From assembly GCA_030562195.1 (NCBI GenBank), contig JAUJPP010000002.1:2852001-2916000 (forward strand): a DNA stretch of 64,000 bases, written 5' to 3'. Position numbers and translations under genes: made by a program. How positions within the stretch are numbered: the first letter of the stretch is position 1; each line of letters begins with the position of its first letter. Source of the stretch: Nipponacmea schrenckii. Its lineage: Eukaryota; Mollusca; Gastropoda; Lottiidae. Below are positions 12,701 through 23,375 of the stretch, in pieces. A model generated the notes under the pieces. The model worked only from the letters and a program-made list of their open reading frames with translations, made no database searches and had not been told where the DNA came from.

Positions 12701-15700
12701 TCAATTAAAGAAATATTAAAGGAAAGGAATGGTTATTTAGAAATTATCTCATTTTCTTCTAATAATTACATTGTTTGTCACTTTTAATTTCCTTTCTAAT
12801 TTGTCATCATTTCATTTTATTTATCTTCCCTCAGATCAATTTTACATTCATTTTTTGACTTTCTTATTATAATTTGACAGAAAACAAAAACCCTATGCTT
12901 TCGGTCGATGAACTTTTTGAAAAGACCTTGAGATGACATAAGGATTATTTGGATTTCTTCAAGTATTTGAATTTCCATATTATATGTAATTATACAAGGC
13001 GACTCACAAATCATTGGATTAATAAGCTTAAGTATGCCATATTCTCACTGTATAATAATGATGTATTATATTTTTTAGCTCGGTTTGAAATGAAATGGTG
13101 GTTACATTGCCTTTAAAATAATGTCGGTAATGATATTGTTTACTATATAAGCACCGCGGCGTTAGCTTCCCCTTTTTCAATCTCCAATTGTTCATGTATA
13201 ATATTGTCTCATTGTAACTAGTCCATTTCGGAGATTTTGAAGGTTGAAAATTATTGCAGGAACGAAAAAGGAGTCTACAAGAACTACCTCTTCTGATGTT
13301 TAATTATCATTCCTGTTCTTTGACACTTTCATTCGAAGACTTTTCTTAAGAAATATAAGTTTCAAAGACGAGACATGATATAATATATTTCATAACACTA
13401 TAGCAAAGCCTTCTAGCTTCATAATCATTATGCTCATTGGAGATTACGACTAATGTAAACCTATACGTTGACAGGTATCAATTTCCTTTTAGAGCAAATA
13501 TAATGCCTCTTATCCTGTAATTAGCAGGAGTGAAAGTACGATTGCCCACCACGTGTTGCGGTACAGGTGAACCGCCCCATAATAGAAATCTTAATCTCTT
13601 AATGAACATCAGACATAGGTTTCCGCTATATTGAAGTATTTTTTCGCTATATGATTAACGACATAAAAGCCAGAGGAAAGTTAAGATTTTATTTTGCATT
13701 TCCATAATTATTGTTACTGTGTTCAACAATATTAACTTTACAGACTGATTCTAGTTGGTAATAAACCTGTGCTCAGGTTGGCCTCGATGGCTGGAAATTT
13801 GAATTGCAACGGTTTTGGGCGTATCTGAACAATAACTGGATTCAATCGATCTATGAAATAATTGGCGGCATTAATTCACTATGACTTACATCACAAAAAC
13901 TTCCACGAAAGGTGAAATTATCAATTTTTATTGGGATACAGTATATCCGTATATTAGTAGATCTGAAAGCATTGTGAAAGTGTATAGTTCTCGGTTAACT
14001 AATGGAACATTTTACAAACTGCTGTTGAAACCAGTGCTTTTATCTCGACTTGTCTTTAAAGAAAAATTCCCTTATTCATAGTGGAAATTTACTAATTACT
14101 GATGTGGTAACCCCGGGTGTCGACTGGTAGTATTAGTAATTTATAATACATTTTAGAAATATGATATTTTCTAGTCTTTTCTCATGACTCGCTTGCTCGT
14201 TAACCTGAACGTCTAGGGCAAGGTTCCTAAATTGATCGAGATGACACTAGTCTTCTTTTGCCGATTTCACAATGTTAATGATTAAGTCGGCAGTAGGCAT
14301 GGTAAAAGGGTCCTGAATGAACGTGTTGCATGCTGAGTTACGCAAACTATAATCTTGTACACTTTACTCACAGGTTTTACAGATAAATCTATCTTAAGTA
14401 GTATTGAAAGTAACAATATTGCCATTACGTTATAATCATTGCAAATGCCTTATGACTTGAGAAAACACTTCACTAAAATAGAAGTACGGATTCAACCCTG
14501 GCATTGACCGAAATAATATCTTTGGATTTATCAACTTGGTGGCCCCTTCTTAGTGAACCAAGTCGTTGGGGAGAGTGGGAGAGGGGGAAGCAATTAGTCG
14601 TTGGTGTATATCGAAATTCGAAATAAAAGTACAGGTACGCTGGTATAGCTGTCTTTTTTAAAAGACAGAAGACGCGAGCTACTGGGTGTGAAAATTTAGA
14701 CAGACGGATATTGACAAAAATAATATGATTAAGCTGTCCCTTACAATGCCCAACGAGATCATTTGTACCGAGAAATAAGCTGATCTTCGATGACCTATCG
14801 TGGCAATAAAAGCGCAAAATTCACATTTTCTTATGATAGAGGGTTATTATCTGTGTTGCCCTTGTAGTAATAGGACCCAAGTTATATAAAATTTCATCAA
14901 ATTACACCAGCTGATATAGAAATAGAGAACACGCGGTCGGGACTCTTCTTGTTGTTTTTCACACAATCATTTAAGTGGTATTTCTTTTCAGAAAATTAAC
15001 AGAAATAGATCCATATATTCCATACTCTTGGGAGGAAAGGTCAGACAAGAATATTAATGTATCAGAATAAGAAAGCGTATGTCAATAATCTTTGTATAAC
15101 TTTGTCTGGGCGTTATTCTGTTCAATGCATTTCCTTACGAATTTAATGAAGGAAAAAATGGTTTTCTAAAAGGATTATGATGATGTTTCATTACAGCAAT
15201 GTACGACGTAATCTTTGACCTCAGATCTAGAATTGGGAAGGTAAAGAAAAACTTTTCAATTCCAATCCTTATGATGAATACAGAATACTACCAGAATGTG
15301 TTACTATTGTAAAAACTGTCAATCGAACAATTAGTATGACATTAAATGAAAGAAGTAGTATTTATCATGAACCATGACAGCTGGTGTTTAGGAGGCAGAA
15401 CGTCATTTGCCCTTCCTAAACAACAGGTACAGTCCACGTATATAATGATGTTTACTTATAAAATAAAATCGAATAAAACGATTCATACAAGCCGATCACG
15501 CTTTTAAATCTATCTAGATTACTGGTGTAAAAATATACCTTTACACATAGCACAGTAAATTAGCTATATATCTTTATTAAGCTATATATTTTTATTAACC
15601 TGTAACTATCTACTATACTATTAAATTACTGTTGATTTCTATTATTCGTGAGATCAATAACTTCTGTTTATAATCAATTTGAATCAATACCCATGATTCA

Positions 15701-17651
15701 AGTTAATACACCAATTATCAAGACCATCTGTGCCAAAATGCACCGACTTCTATCGCAATTTGTTGTCTTATTGAGTGTATTTTGTCACACAGACCAATGG
15801 TGTTTAATTTTCAAATAGTAGACCACAAAATAAATAGGATTTCAAGAGTAAAAACTTTCTTCCTTCTGTTGCCAATCTTAATAGGACCAATCACGTGAAT
15901 GACGTAAAACTCCATTTCATTTCAATTTTTTTATAGAAAGCTGGAAGGATTCCACAATTTAGTACGCCCTTTAGCAATTTATGCCTAAGGACGAAGAATT
16001 TATTTACTTTTGCTTTACATTAGGTCATGACGAAAATATCTTGGTTTGACTCTGCCTTAATGTGATATTGGTTTCTGATCAATGAACAGGAAATTGGGCT
16101 ATTAGGATACTATCATTTATTCACAGCTCGCTATATTTAGTCTATAAGCAGTGTTATGTCGCTTTATTCTAAAGATAATATTTAAGTCCTATTCAGAGCT
16201 CGTTAGCAAAATCAATTAACATGGAAATCAGACATAGTTTTACACAATCGTGTTTATGGAAACAACAACACTGAATAAATGCTAACATTTATTTAAGTGG
16301 AGCCCTTAATAGAGATATCATGCAACGTTAATGACACTTAATGATCTATATTTTCATATTATACACAACTAAGCAATTAATTCCTCATAAAAATTATCCT
16401 AACATTTACATTATCTTAAATGGCAAATGTTAAGAAAAATATTCCCAGGAACACTACAGAGTTTGTTTAGAAGAACTAAGAGAGAAAGTATGAGGAATTC
16501 ATTCCGTGATTAATTACTGTACAAATAATATTTTCGGTAACATGTTGGGCAACGAAATTTGCGAAAATGCCAGGTTGACAAAAACGTTACGTACAGTTTG
16601 CAAGCATTAGGCAACATGTTGCAAGATTCAATTTCTTGCCGAGATGTAAATGATGTTGCCGAAATTCATTTAATTCAATTTATTCAATCAGATCTATTTG
16701 GATCAGGAGGTTTAAATAAAAATACTGGAGACTTACGAATGAATAATCTGAGAATATAATTTATTGACCCTCCATTTCTGCACCATTATTACTTATAATT
16801 ATAATGACCAATGCACATTACGCTCGTTTCTGAAAGGTACTTTCTTTTTCCTGAATGGGGCCAAAGTGACATGACCATCAATTGTGAAAATCCAAAGCCA
16901 ATCAACTAGAGAAAATTGTTCTCACTGCACACTGCATTGCATATCTGTATTCGGGTCCATAGATTTTTAACTATGGGGACATGTAAATGTAAAAACTAAC
17001 TATGATCTATAAATATTTCTTGGGTATGGTTAAATAGAAGATTTCGTAGTAAATATAAGAAAGGCATCAACAAGTACAGTATTTGTTGTCTTGGTTGGGT
17101 AGTATAATATGATAAAAGAAATGTATTACTTACCTCTAATACACCAGCAAATTCAGAATCCCAAGAAATCATGGGTAATCCGAGAACTTGTACTAATTGA
17201 TTAATATATCTATTGGCAGGAGCTCGTGAAGGAAACGCACTAGGATTATTTACATGAAATATAGTTATTGGATTTGACGTGGAACTTTGGTCACACAGAG
17301 CATTCAAGATCTCATCGGGGGTATCTTTTTCTAGAAACGTTAACTTTGTATTAGGTCGGAACACACTGTAAACACCACGGTATTCACGAAATCGTTTGAT
17401 ACTTCCGCTTCCCCGTAAAGTTGAATCTATCGTCCGGTTTATGCTGGAACTCCAGAATCTATGTTTAGGAAACAAAACGTGGAAAGTCACCGGAATTGGT
17501 CTCTGCGATGAGCAGTAGTTCATTGCGAACACTGAGAACACAAAAAGTGTTAACCATTGCTGAATATCCATAGCGGAAGATCTAATTGATCTTAAGGAGG
17601 CGATGGTTGATGGTTGATGTCAACCTTCAGTTTTACTTGCTTTCATGATGT
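489..17651 (-). CDS. NMDA-type glutamate receptor GluN2-like subunit, whole gene model (14 coding exons)
   Basis: Predicted glutamate-gated cation channel subunit of the postsynaptic membrane. GluN2 subunits pair with GluN1 and supply the glutamate site. Joining 14 exons by GT-AG junctions gives 2724 nt, 907 residues plus stop, with every phase compatible. In order the protein has: a signal peptide (about 1-23), an amino-terminal domain (about 24-400), S1 (about 410-587, with Cys-Cys at 490-491 and VVDFSGPF after R555), M1 (about 594-613), the M2 re-entrant loop (640-652), M3 with SYTANLAAF (679-687), S2 (705-850, with FIYDA at 763-767) and M4 (about 861-879). The tail is only about 27 residues. 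GluN2 rather than GluN1 or GluN3 is favoured by the amino-terminal domain (TDFSIVSTTAPG, LGLTG), FxxxNxxA-free pore context and FIYD. Odd points are K550, S649-A650 and F520. No transcript evidence is available, so exon edges are inferred from splice consensus and homology. Confidence 0.93.
997..1178 (-). CDS. GluN2-like coding exon 13 (residues 758-818), S2
   Basis: Reads EIQAFIYDATVLQYYVGKDEG, CKLRAVGKWYAMSGYGVGFP. D766 in FIYDA is the ligand ammonium-binding Asp of the family and Y765 is GluN2-like (GluN1 has Trp). Acceptor TTTCTTATTAG, donor TCTG|GTAATT, phase 1. Confidence 0.93.
1290..1735. repeat. Three tandem copies of a ~150-bp unit in intron 12
   Basis: Units start near 1294, 1452 and 1603. 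They share CCTATCRAATA, a GTGCAGTTCTTTCAAATC-type segment, AATTAAGCC/AGT, and ATTCTATTATGAAATGTGAGC. The second and third copies are the most alike. Confidence 0.75.
1806..1966 (-). CDS. GluN2-like coding exon 12 (residues 705-757), S2
   Basis: Reads LKNPYATKPPFKFATLPN then DTTEINMIKNHPDMARWMRK. The PN-DTTE segment is the S2 agonist-binding turn (PNGSTE in vertebrate GluN2), with Thr in place of the first Ser. The start was placed at ATTACAG|TTAAAG from homology, because the frame is open upstream through the whole preceding intron. Donor AAACA|GTAAGT, phase 2. Confidence 0.85.
1967..2140 (-). other. Intron 11, 174 nt, open in the receptor frame
   Basis: Bounded by AGA|GTAAGT and ATTACAG|TTA. 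Its length is a multiple of three and no stop occurs in the receptor frame, so unspliced RNA would insert 58 residues, including a hydrophobic VIIILCLFTLIL stretch. Family alignment (SGIQDWR joined to LKNPY) argues that it is normally removed. Confidence 0.65.
2141..2361 (-). CDS. GluN2-like coding exon 11 (residues 631-704), pore loop and M3
   Basis: Holds the M2 pore loop (FRSFWLIWAMLFSAAV) and M3 (ALFALVFLASYTANLAAFM, with the channel-gate motif). The selectivity-filter Asn of NMDA subunits is Ser (S649, AGT at 2306-2308) and the next residue is Ala (A650). The loop Trp W644 is kept. It ends SGIQDWR, phase 0, donor AGA|GTAAGT. Confidence 0.95.
3006..3134 (-). CDS. GluN2-like coding exon 10 (residues 588-630), M1
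   Basis: Reads EPYDYPAWCLILLFSVHATG then ASIFIYEWLSPYG, the M1 helix and the start of the M1-M2 loop. This is the AFLEPxxxxxW motif that joins S1 to M1 in iGluRs. Acceptor TTCCATTTTAG, donor GAGAG|GTAACT, phase 1. The open plus-strand frame here is a shadow. Confidence 0.92.
3354..3540 (-). CDS. GluN2-like coding exon 9 (residues 526-587), S1 agonist site
   Basis: Reads GEWSGVIGALQKKVADMAI then SLKITPERSQVVDFSGPFLE. S548 and the ligand-clamping Arg R555 are kept, but the Thr of the usual SLTIxxxR motif is Lys (K550, codon 3466-3468). Acceptor TTTGTCCACAG, donor TTGG|GTAAGA, phase 1. Confidence 0.93.
4142..4277 (-). CDS. GluN2-like coding exon 8 (residues 480-525), S1
   Basis: Contains CCTGLSIDLLKSLAEQL, the CCxGxxIDLL signature of NMDA subunits, and DYELFEMPDGQFGSENQ. 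F520 (codon at 4157-4159) sits at the position of GluN1 F484, where vertebrate GluN2 has His. Acceptor CAATTGCAG, donor CAG|GTATAT, phase 0. Confidence 0.92.
4882..5099 (-). CDS. GluN2-like coding exon 7 (residues 408-479), start of S1
   Basis: Begins VGKFTSLGLVMEDITWPGE, the strand entering the agonist-binding domain, followed by LRIATWKEEPYVVYRD and the cysteine pair of ECEVGSVPCK, as in GluN2 (a disulfide loop in the family). Acceptor ATATTAAG, donor AACAT|GTAAGT, phase 2. Confidence 0.92.
5340..5469 (-). CDS. GluN2-like coding exon 6 (residues 364-407)
   Basis: Reads YLKNVIVRGTDPIQFTDNG, ILKVTDFSVLNIQRKG, the FxxNG...Y/FxVxN module before the S1 segment. Acceptor GTCTTTTATAG, donor GAG|GTAAAT, phase 0. 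The intron to exon 7 is only 240 nt. Confidence 0.9.
6466..6649 (-). CDS. GluN2-like coding exon 5 (residues 303-363)
   Basis: Encodes the end of the amino-terminal domain: AIDFESHLQAMERAINKAVDI, then a Cys-containing segment (DISCNDSS) and YWKDGEVV. Acceptor TTATCTTGCAG, donor CACAG|GTAAAA, phase 2. The protein reads without a break into exon 6. Confidence 0.9.
6650..9203. other. Intron 4, AT-rich, with a short palindromic element
   Basis: No exon is needed between the flanking frames and none was seen. The only structure noted is the inverted repeat at 8270-8356 and a small hairpin near 8520. Confidence 0.6.
8270..8356. repeat. Imperfect terminal inverted repeat, 87 bp
   Basis: Opens AGGTTAATA and closes TATTAACCT. 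Inner arms AGCAGTCCAAT and ATTGGACTGCT pair. This is consistent with a tiny MITE or foldback. No target duplication could be assigned. Confidence 0.5.
9204..9340 (-). CDS. GluN2-like coding exon 4 (residues 257-302)
   Basis: Starts SRDSKEIFDIAVELGLTG and continues YVWVITSSAIARG, the GluN2 pattern of helix, LGLTG and YxWI/V strand. Acceptor CTGTATTTTTAG, donor TTTG|GTAAGT, phase 1. A plus-strand open frame over 9131-9466 is a shadow of this exon. Confidence 0.92.
10114..10230 (-). CDS. GluN2-like coding exon 3 (residues 218-256)
   Basis: A 117-nt exon that is easy to miss. Acceptor ATACTTTTAG, donor AATAG|GTAAGT. In phase 2 it reads KFKLLSSILLKYP then NELKELFETDSRVILLHSN, matching the part of the amino-terminal domain expected between exons 2 and 4. 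Sequon NTS is present. Only this frame is compatible with both neighbours. Confidence 0.88.
10655..10795. repeat. Dispersed repeat, copy 1 (in intron 2)
   Basis: From TTTCAGATCAGACCAGAAGA to CCTCGAAACCC it matches 59881-60002 along its length, with shared blocks such as TTCCACCCTAG and CCTGTACATCT. The type is unrecognised. A box-B-like segment on the minus strand hints at a SINE. Confidence 0.6.
12139..12353 (-). CDS. GluN2-like coding exon 2 (residues 147-217)
   Basis: Acceptor TATTTTCAG precedes PRHESLTLQIAPSIF. The exon carries the GluN2-typical RYNWTDFSIVSTTAPGHEEF segment of the amino-terminal domain, including sequon NWT at 175-177. It ends in phase 2 at AA|GTAAGT. The intron before it, about 4.8 kb, is the largest in the gene. 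Confidence 0.92.
12354..17133. other. Intron 1 (about 4.8 kb), no supported gene
   Basis: AT-rich. A minus-strand open frame over 14473-14817 and a plus frame over 16559-16759 are not recognisable proteins. No exon with receptor homology was seen, and none is needed by phase. Confidence 0.55.
17134..17571 (-). CDS. GluN2-like coding exon 1 (residues 1-146)
   Basis: Encodes the signal peptide (hydrophobic LTLFVFSVFA core, likely cleavage near SSQ-RP) and the first lobe of the amino-terminal domain. It has an N-glycosylation sequon NRT at 45-47 and the family-like segment YINQLVQVLGLPMISWDSEF. The ATG follows an in-frame upstream stop. The donor is GAG|GTAAGT, phase 0. The open frame reads on past the donor into the intron, which is not coding. 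Confidence 0.9.
17572..17651 (-). promoter_or_regulatory. 5' UTR part of the first coding exon, bounded by a strong 3' splice site
   Basis: On the minus strand a long T-rich tract followed by CTATTTTCAG ends just above 17651. The transcript therefore very likely has at least one noncoding exon further upstream, not located. The 80-nt leader contains a short uORF, a direct repeat of ATCAACC and an in-frame TGA before the receptor ATG, which supports the start at 17571. Confidence 0.65.
17620..17646 (-). CDS. Upstream ORF, 8 codons (MKASKTEG), in the GluN2-like 5' leader
   Basis: ATG at 17646 opens eight codons closed by TGA at 17620-17622. The uORF is in the same frame as the receptor and its stop lies 48 nt before the main ATG, so ribosomes would have to reinitiate or leak past it. 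Mammalian GluN2A leaders are known to carry repressive uORFs. A similar role here is inference. Confidence 0.45.
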   Translation of the reverse strand: MKASKTEG

Positions 17652-20600
17652 CTGAAAATAGAAAAAAAAAATAATTAATGATCTAAATGAAACTGTATCT
17701 AAAATGGAAATCCTTGAAAATGCAGTTGCATTGCTTATTACCATTCTGATCTGGAGAACTCCCTTTAGTGGGTGTATCCATACCTCATTGGGTACATTCA
17801 TACATATTTACAAAATACCGAGTTACTATTATGCTTCTCACAGAAAACATTCATTAAACAAAATTGGAAAGAATCTAGCATATCAATGCGACTGCAAAAC
17901 AACCTTTCTCCCTTACGTCTCATTTGAAAACGTATTATGACTACCAGCCTAAAGTGAAATTCCACCATTCAAAGTTTCCGGATAACAATGGAAGAGGAAT
18001 GACATGAGCAAATTAGGAAGTTAAGCAAATGTAAATTAGCAAGCAATTTCGTAGTATGGGATACATCCCATTTGTCAAAGGTGTCAAAGTTAGTAAATAA
18101 GCTATTAATCATAGTGTAAATTGAAATATTTAATAATTTCTAATGGGTTTCTTATGCTTTCATACAATTTATTTCTTACTGCTTTATCATACTCAGACCT
18201 ATTCTTCATTTCCTATCTACTTTCTTAGACAACGAAAAAAGTAATCCGAAATCGTTTCAGCCATGTATATCTGCAACTTTATTCTCCGATCACATTTATG
18301 AAAACCATGAAGTATTTTCATCAAAGATTGGATTGTTATATGCTTCAAAAAAGATTTGATTTACAACGTAAGCTGGAGAGGAGAACCCCCTGATTATTCA
18401 CTGGAGAACATTAATCTGAGCGCGACAACGACTGAAACCACACAAACTCTATCCTTTGCAACCAGTTGCTCTGGTTCTACTTCCCAATATGTCTTGGATC
18501 TGGCCATCTCGTTGATCGCAGTTTTAGAAGCAGGTTTATTTTAATTTCGTTGCAATCCAACATCGACTGTAGCAGATCCGATGAGTTGCTGCGAACAATT
18601 AAACAACTTCAACCCCTTTAGGTTGTGCAGCTATGTATACGCAGCTGCATGTCCAATCTGCCCAAGAAGTTCAACAAACTATCCAAGACATGTACCTTGA
18701 TAACAGAATGAATTGACCATGTTTTGAAAACGATATGGTTATTTCGGACTAAGTTCAACGATGGTTTAAAGCTTATTAAAGATCAATTTGTACTTGTGCA
18801 AAGACGAAACAAATAAATCAAATTTTATATCTATCTGAAGAAAGAGACAAACCGGTCTACCGAGCTTATACAATAATGTTTAGTGTTAAGAACCATCATG
18901 GCGCTATCGGAGCATAGTTTGTCTCTTATTCCACATTGGGGAGAGATTTTCATCGATCAAACATTAACAGGTAAATATCGACAGAGGTTAATGGCAAACA
19001 AATATGGTGGAAGAGGACAACAAATGCATATACGGTATTGTAATTGAGATAAAGAATAACATCAGATAAAGTTTACAGTCTCGATTGCAGATTTGATATT
19101 CTTAAATATTAATTCTGAGAATTTTTACAAACACAAGATGAACGGTAGCAAGAAATTCAAATAGGAGTAACACATTACGACGATAAAAAAAACATTGTAC
19201 TTTAAGGCAGCTTACCCTCTATTTAGGTAATCCATTTAGATGGACAAAACAAGAAGGGAACGAAATACTTCACTGCATAGAAACCTTAGCTTCTGAATAC
19301 CCTTACTATCTTTCATTCATCACTTCAAATTAACCATTGATGTAACATACTCCCAAACATTATGGAATGGCCAATAATGTTGAATTCCAAGATGGACTTA
19401 AAGCTCATCAGGGAATTGTTATAATATTCACATAATATTCATATTATTCATTCTACATCAAGCTATACTTGTCAATGTAATACCATTGTCTGTAAATACC
19501 ATATACGATACAGCTATATTTAGTTTTGATTGTCACAAATGGAATCCTATATAATACAAATACTTCCCCTAGTTAATTCCAGGGAAATGACGATTCTCAT
19601 ATAAATTCCTATCGAAAAGTAAAAAAATAAAGATAACTATGTCGCCTTACGTCCGGAACGTATTTGTCTTTTTAACTCGTGAAAGACAATATTTCAACTT
19701 CAAATGTGGTCCAGAAATTGGTTCATCTCAGAAAAACCGTTCACAAGAGAAGGCGTTAGATCGTTCTGTATTCTGTTGATCTATTACCGATCATATTTAT
19801 CTATTCATCTCTACTAAAATGTCATTTTTCATTGTTAAATATATACCAAGAGAACGAAAAATTAATTCTTAAGACAGAAAGGAATATTATTCAGCTATAA
19901 TGAACGGTTTTATTCCCTTGACAAGGTAATTAAACATAGATACTGTATAAATTCAGTTTCTAATGGCTTGCTCCATTCGCTCCCTCAGCAAGATGGTCTG
20001 CATCCCCACTTTATTTTTAATTATTTCAGAAATATCAAATTTATACGTTTTTTACACACAAAATACGAGGCAGAATGGCCAAAATCAATTCAATATTCTT
20101 GGGAGAACCCTTTCAGACGTCTAAACAAATTGGTCGCATTTTGAATTCAAGCTCGACAGTTGTCCACCTATAATAGCCCCCTGTCTCGAGAAGCTGGTGC
20201 CGCCACTGCCTGCTTTGATGGCACTAGCATTGTTAAATAACACAAAAAGGCCTCCTTTCATATTAATTTTGTAAAGAACTCTATCCAAGCGTTAACCATA
20301 CTTATGTTATTAAAAGTAAAAGGATCCTGTTATTTCATATTTTTTCATCTACAAGCCTCTAATCCTTTGATGAGCCAGTATTATCAAAGGAAACAGAACA
20401 GTATTGATAAAAAATCTGGCTTTAGTTGTTGATTAATTTGTCAGTAAATGCAGCTTTGGTAATATCGTGTGCACTGCCAATATCTCAAGTAGAAATTCCA
20501 TGTTACATTTGAAACGACGAGAAAACAGAAATATATTCAAATATGTGATGCTTTTATTCCGATCAAGATCGATTTATTTTCTTATCAAAAAAGGCTTCTT

Positions 20601-23080
20601 CTATAATCAGTGTTAAATCAAATTAAGAAAAGAACCAGAGCTAGTTTGGATTCCAATATGATCTCGAACTTATACTTCAATTTACTCAAATCCAAATAAC
20701 TGATAATGTTATATGGTTTGTCTTGGACAATCTCAGAAACTGTAGTTCAACTGGACGCATCTTCACTAACCTGAACGAGCAATAGTTCTTTATTCAAAAC
20801 ATATTTGTAGATCAACTGCAACAAAAGTTTATCAATCGGTTCTACTCTAGGCATTTGAAAATTTCTCTTCGTATTCGACATATGTGTAAACATTTTTGAT
20901 CAAATCAGGAAAGTCCTTATAAAATCTTATGTTTCCCTTAATATCACTTTGTCCGAAATATTTTAGTGATAGCTGTTAAGTGTTAATATCGTGGACATCT
21001 TTATTAGTAGTATGCGAAAGCAGATCATTGAGTTTAAAATTTATTTTACGGTAAATTAGAATGTAATTTTAAGTAATATCAATAACAAACACTTCTCTGT
21101 GGTTTTCAATTAAATTGGAAGAAGAATAACAATAGTTTAACATAAAACTATTTTCTATTATCATTGGTGTATCGATTTGGTTTTAAATACAATATTGCAG
21201 CGAAACTTTTATTTTGTGCTAAATTGTTATATTAAACTTTCCACAAAAACCATATAATTCTCCTTTTAATAATGTTTGTAATGGATTTCTTTTTATTTTC
21301 TTGTCAAGCCACTCCATTAAAATAGTTCCAATTCAATTGACAGGAGTGAAATTATCTCGAATCTAAGCAGAGGGTTTAAATTTGTACGTCGTACAACCGT
21401 ACTATTACTTCATCGTGCAAAACGTTACTTAAAGATGGGAATATTAATGTGTTCCCATTGCCTTACTGTAAAAGAGTTCCTCGCCCACGTTATTAATAGG
21501 TACGATAAATCTGATAAAGATCAAAGCTATGAATTTGATCCCTTTGGATGCTGGTGCATGCTATGCACTCCAATCTTGTCCCTAATCACACTCTAACTTC
21601 AGTGGGTAACTGTGGAAAACGATCCCTCCCTTCCCCTTATTCTCGAATAATATAGTACAATGTGTCACGATGAATAATTCGAATATATGATCAACAATAT
21701 GTGTTATTTCCGATTCAATAATATGTATGGTGATAAGCTGCTGTGACAGATGCCAAACTAAATAAGCAAATACGCTTTGTTTATCACAAAAGGAAAGTTA
21801 ACACTAATGACAATGTGCTTTTGAGTATCCATCGTACAGCTCAGTAGACTATGTGCCGTCCGTTCAAATGCCGCTTCAATTTCCGAAGTCTGTTATAATA
21901 CATTAAAACATATATTACATTAACATAATAATTCTTAAAAAGTCAACTTTACCTTTGATGAAGTAAGAGACACTCCATGTTGTATAACATTCCTATAACA
22001 GCTAGTACATTATCTGTACACATTCAACCGTAATGGAGCCGTCATTCACAGTAATAAATTAAGGCATGTGATCTGCACATATTTGGCGGGAGATTATAGT
22101 CACGTGGTATTTTATAACTAGCCAATGATTAATTAGCTGACAATTAATAATAAGACAGAAGTCCAATACCTAGCTGAAATTACAACGAATTTCCTGACAA
22201 AAATGCACAATTCAGAGTATACAATGTTAATGTAAAGTTGTAAACCGACAAATTTGCCTTATTCAATCGGTTAGCATTACTTCTTAAGAACATTAGTCCA
22301 TAAATCGAGATATATCCAACTTCAATCAAAGTCATTAATACGGTAACAATTTATCATTCGTAGGATCTATCCATGCCATTTCAACACAATCCTACATGGA
22401 AACATGGAATTTGAACTTAATAATGTATCATATGACTATTAACGAACCGGAACAGTATCAGTATAGCATAAGTTCACAAGGTCTGAATTCATCAACGAAT
22501 AACAGCACAATTCTAGCACTACTGAACTAGAACTGATGACCGAGTATGAAGAGTCAAAATAAGGTACTAGAACAAATGAATAGGCCTACACATGATTCCT
22601 AGTAAGATGATTCGTTAGCAAGTAGCATCAGTAAAGCTCAACATGTCTATAAACACCATTCCTTACAAAATAATATATAACTATCGTATTCATACACTAG
22701 TTTATAACTGGTAAATTACCTACATTTTATCAGTATATAATGCATTGTTCTAGTTTGTTATATTGATTTTTGTGAATATCAAAGCGTCAATAAGTCGACA
22801 AAATTTGATAAAATATAAACTGTTTTAAATATACACTAGATCCAAGTATATTAGTCTGTTATTAATAAAATTCGAATTAAGGTATTATTTTCAGATATAT
22901 ATGATATATAAAATGATGTAGCAAAACAACGATTTTCGTCAAACTAACAAATCTTCAACGCTCGTACAAGCATGAATCGGTCAAGAATTTGAATTGCTAG
23001 TTTATGTGGAGTTCAGTCAAATAAGTGACCAACGTCAAGACAAACGAATGATGCACTTTTAACATGATCCATAAATCTAT
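17652..23080. other. Upstream region of the receptor gene, no supported gene
   Basis: Expected to hold the first noncoding exon(s) and promoter, but I could not place them. Open frames are short (62-78 codons) and show no family resemblance. Confidence 0.4.
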
Positions 23081-23083
23081 TTG

Positions 23084-23375
23084 CACTATGTTTTATTAGT
23101 ATACATACTAAAATTTGTATTATGTTTTTGTACTTTGTGTTAATATACACCCTACTATATGTATTATGTTTTATTAGAACACATACTACTATTTGTATTT
23201 TGTGTTAATATACATACTACTATTTTTATTATGTTTTACTAGAACACATAGCACTATTTTTGTACTATGTTTCAGTATGCATACTACAATTTGTATTACA
23301 TTTTACTGAACGTACTACAATCTGTAATTTGCGTTAATATACATACTACTATTTGTATTTTGTGTTGTGTTGTGA
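23084..23375. repeat. AT-rich tandem array, ~37-bp units
   Basis: About seven degenerate repeats built from ACATACTACTATTTGTATTA and TGTTTTATTAGAACACATAC-like halves. The composition is almost pure A/T with regular TAC spacers. Confidence 0.75.

Noticed and set aside
14473..14817. Minus-strand 114-codon frame in receptor intron 1
   Set aside because: No recognisable domain, no splice context and no resemblance to receptor sequence. Possibly a decayed repeat.
21953..22013. Possible minus-strand exon with a phase that would continue candidate exon 28709-28834 (NVLAVIGMLYNMECLLLHQ)
   Set aside because: Short, with an ordinary acceptor and a weak donor (GTAAAG). The phase match alone has a one-in-three chance.
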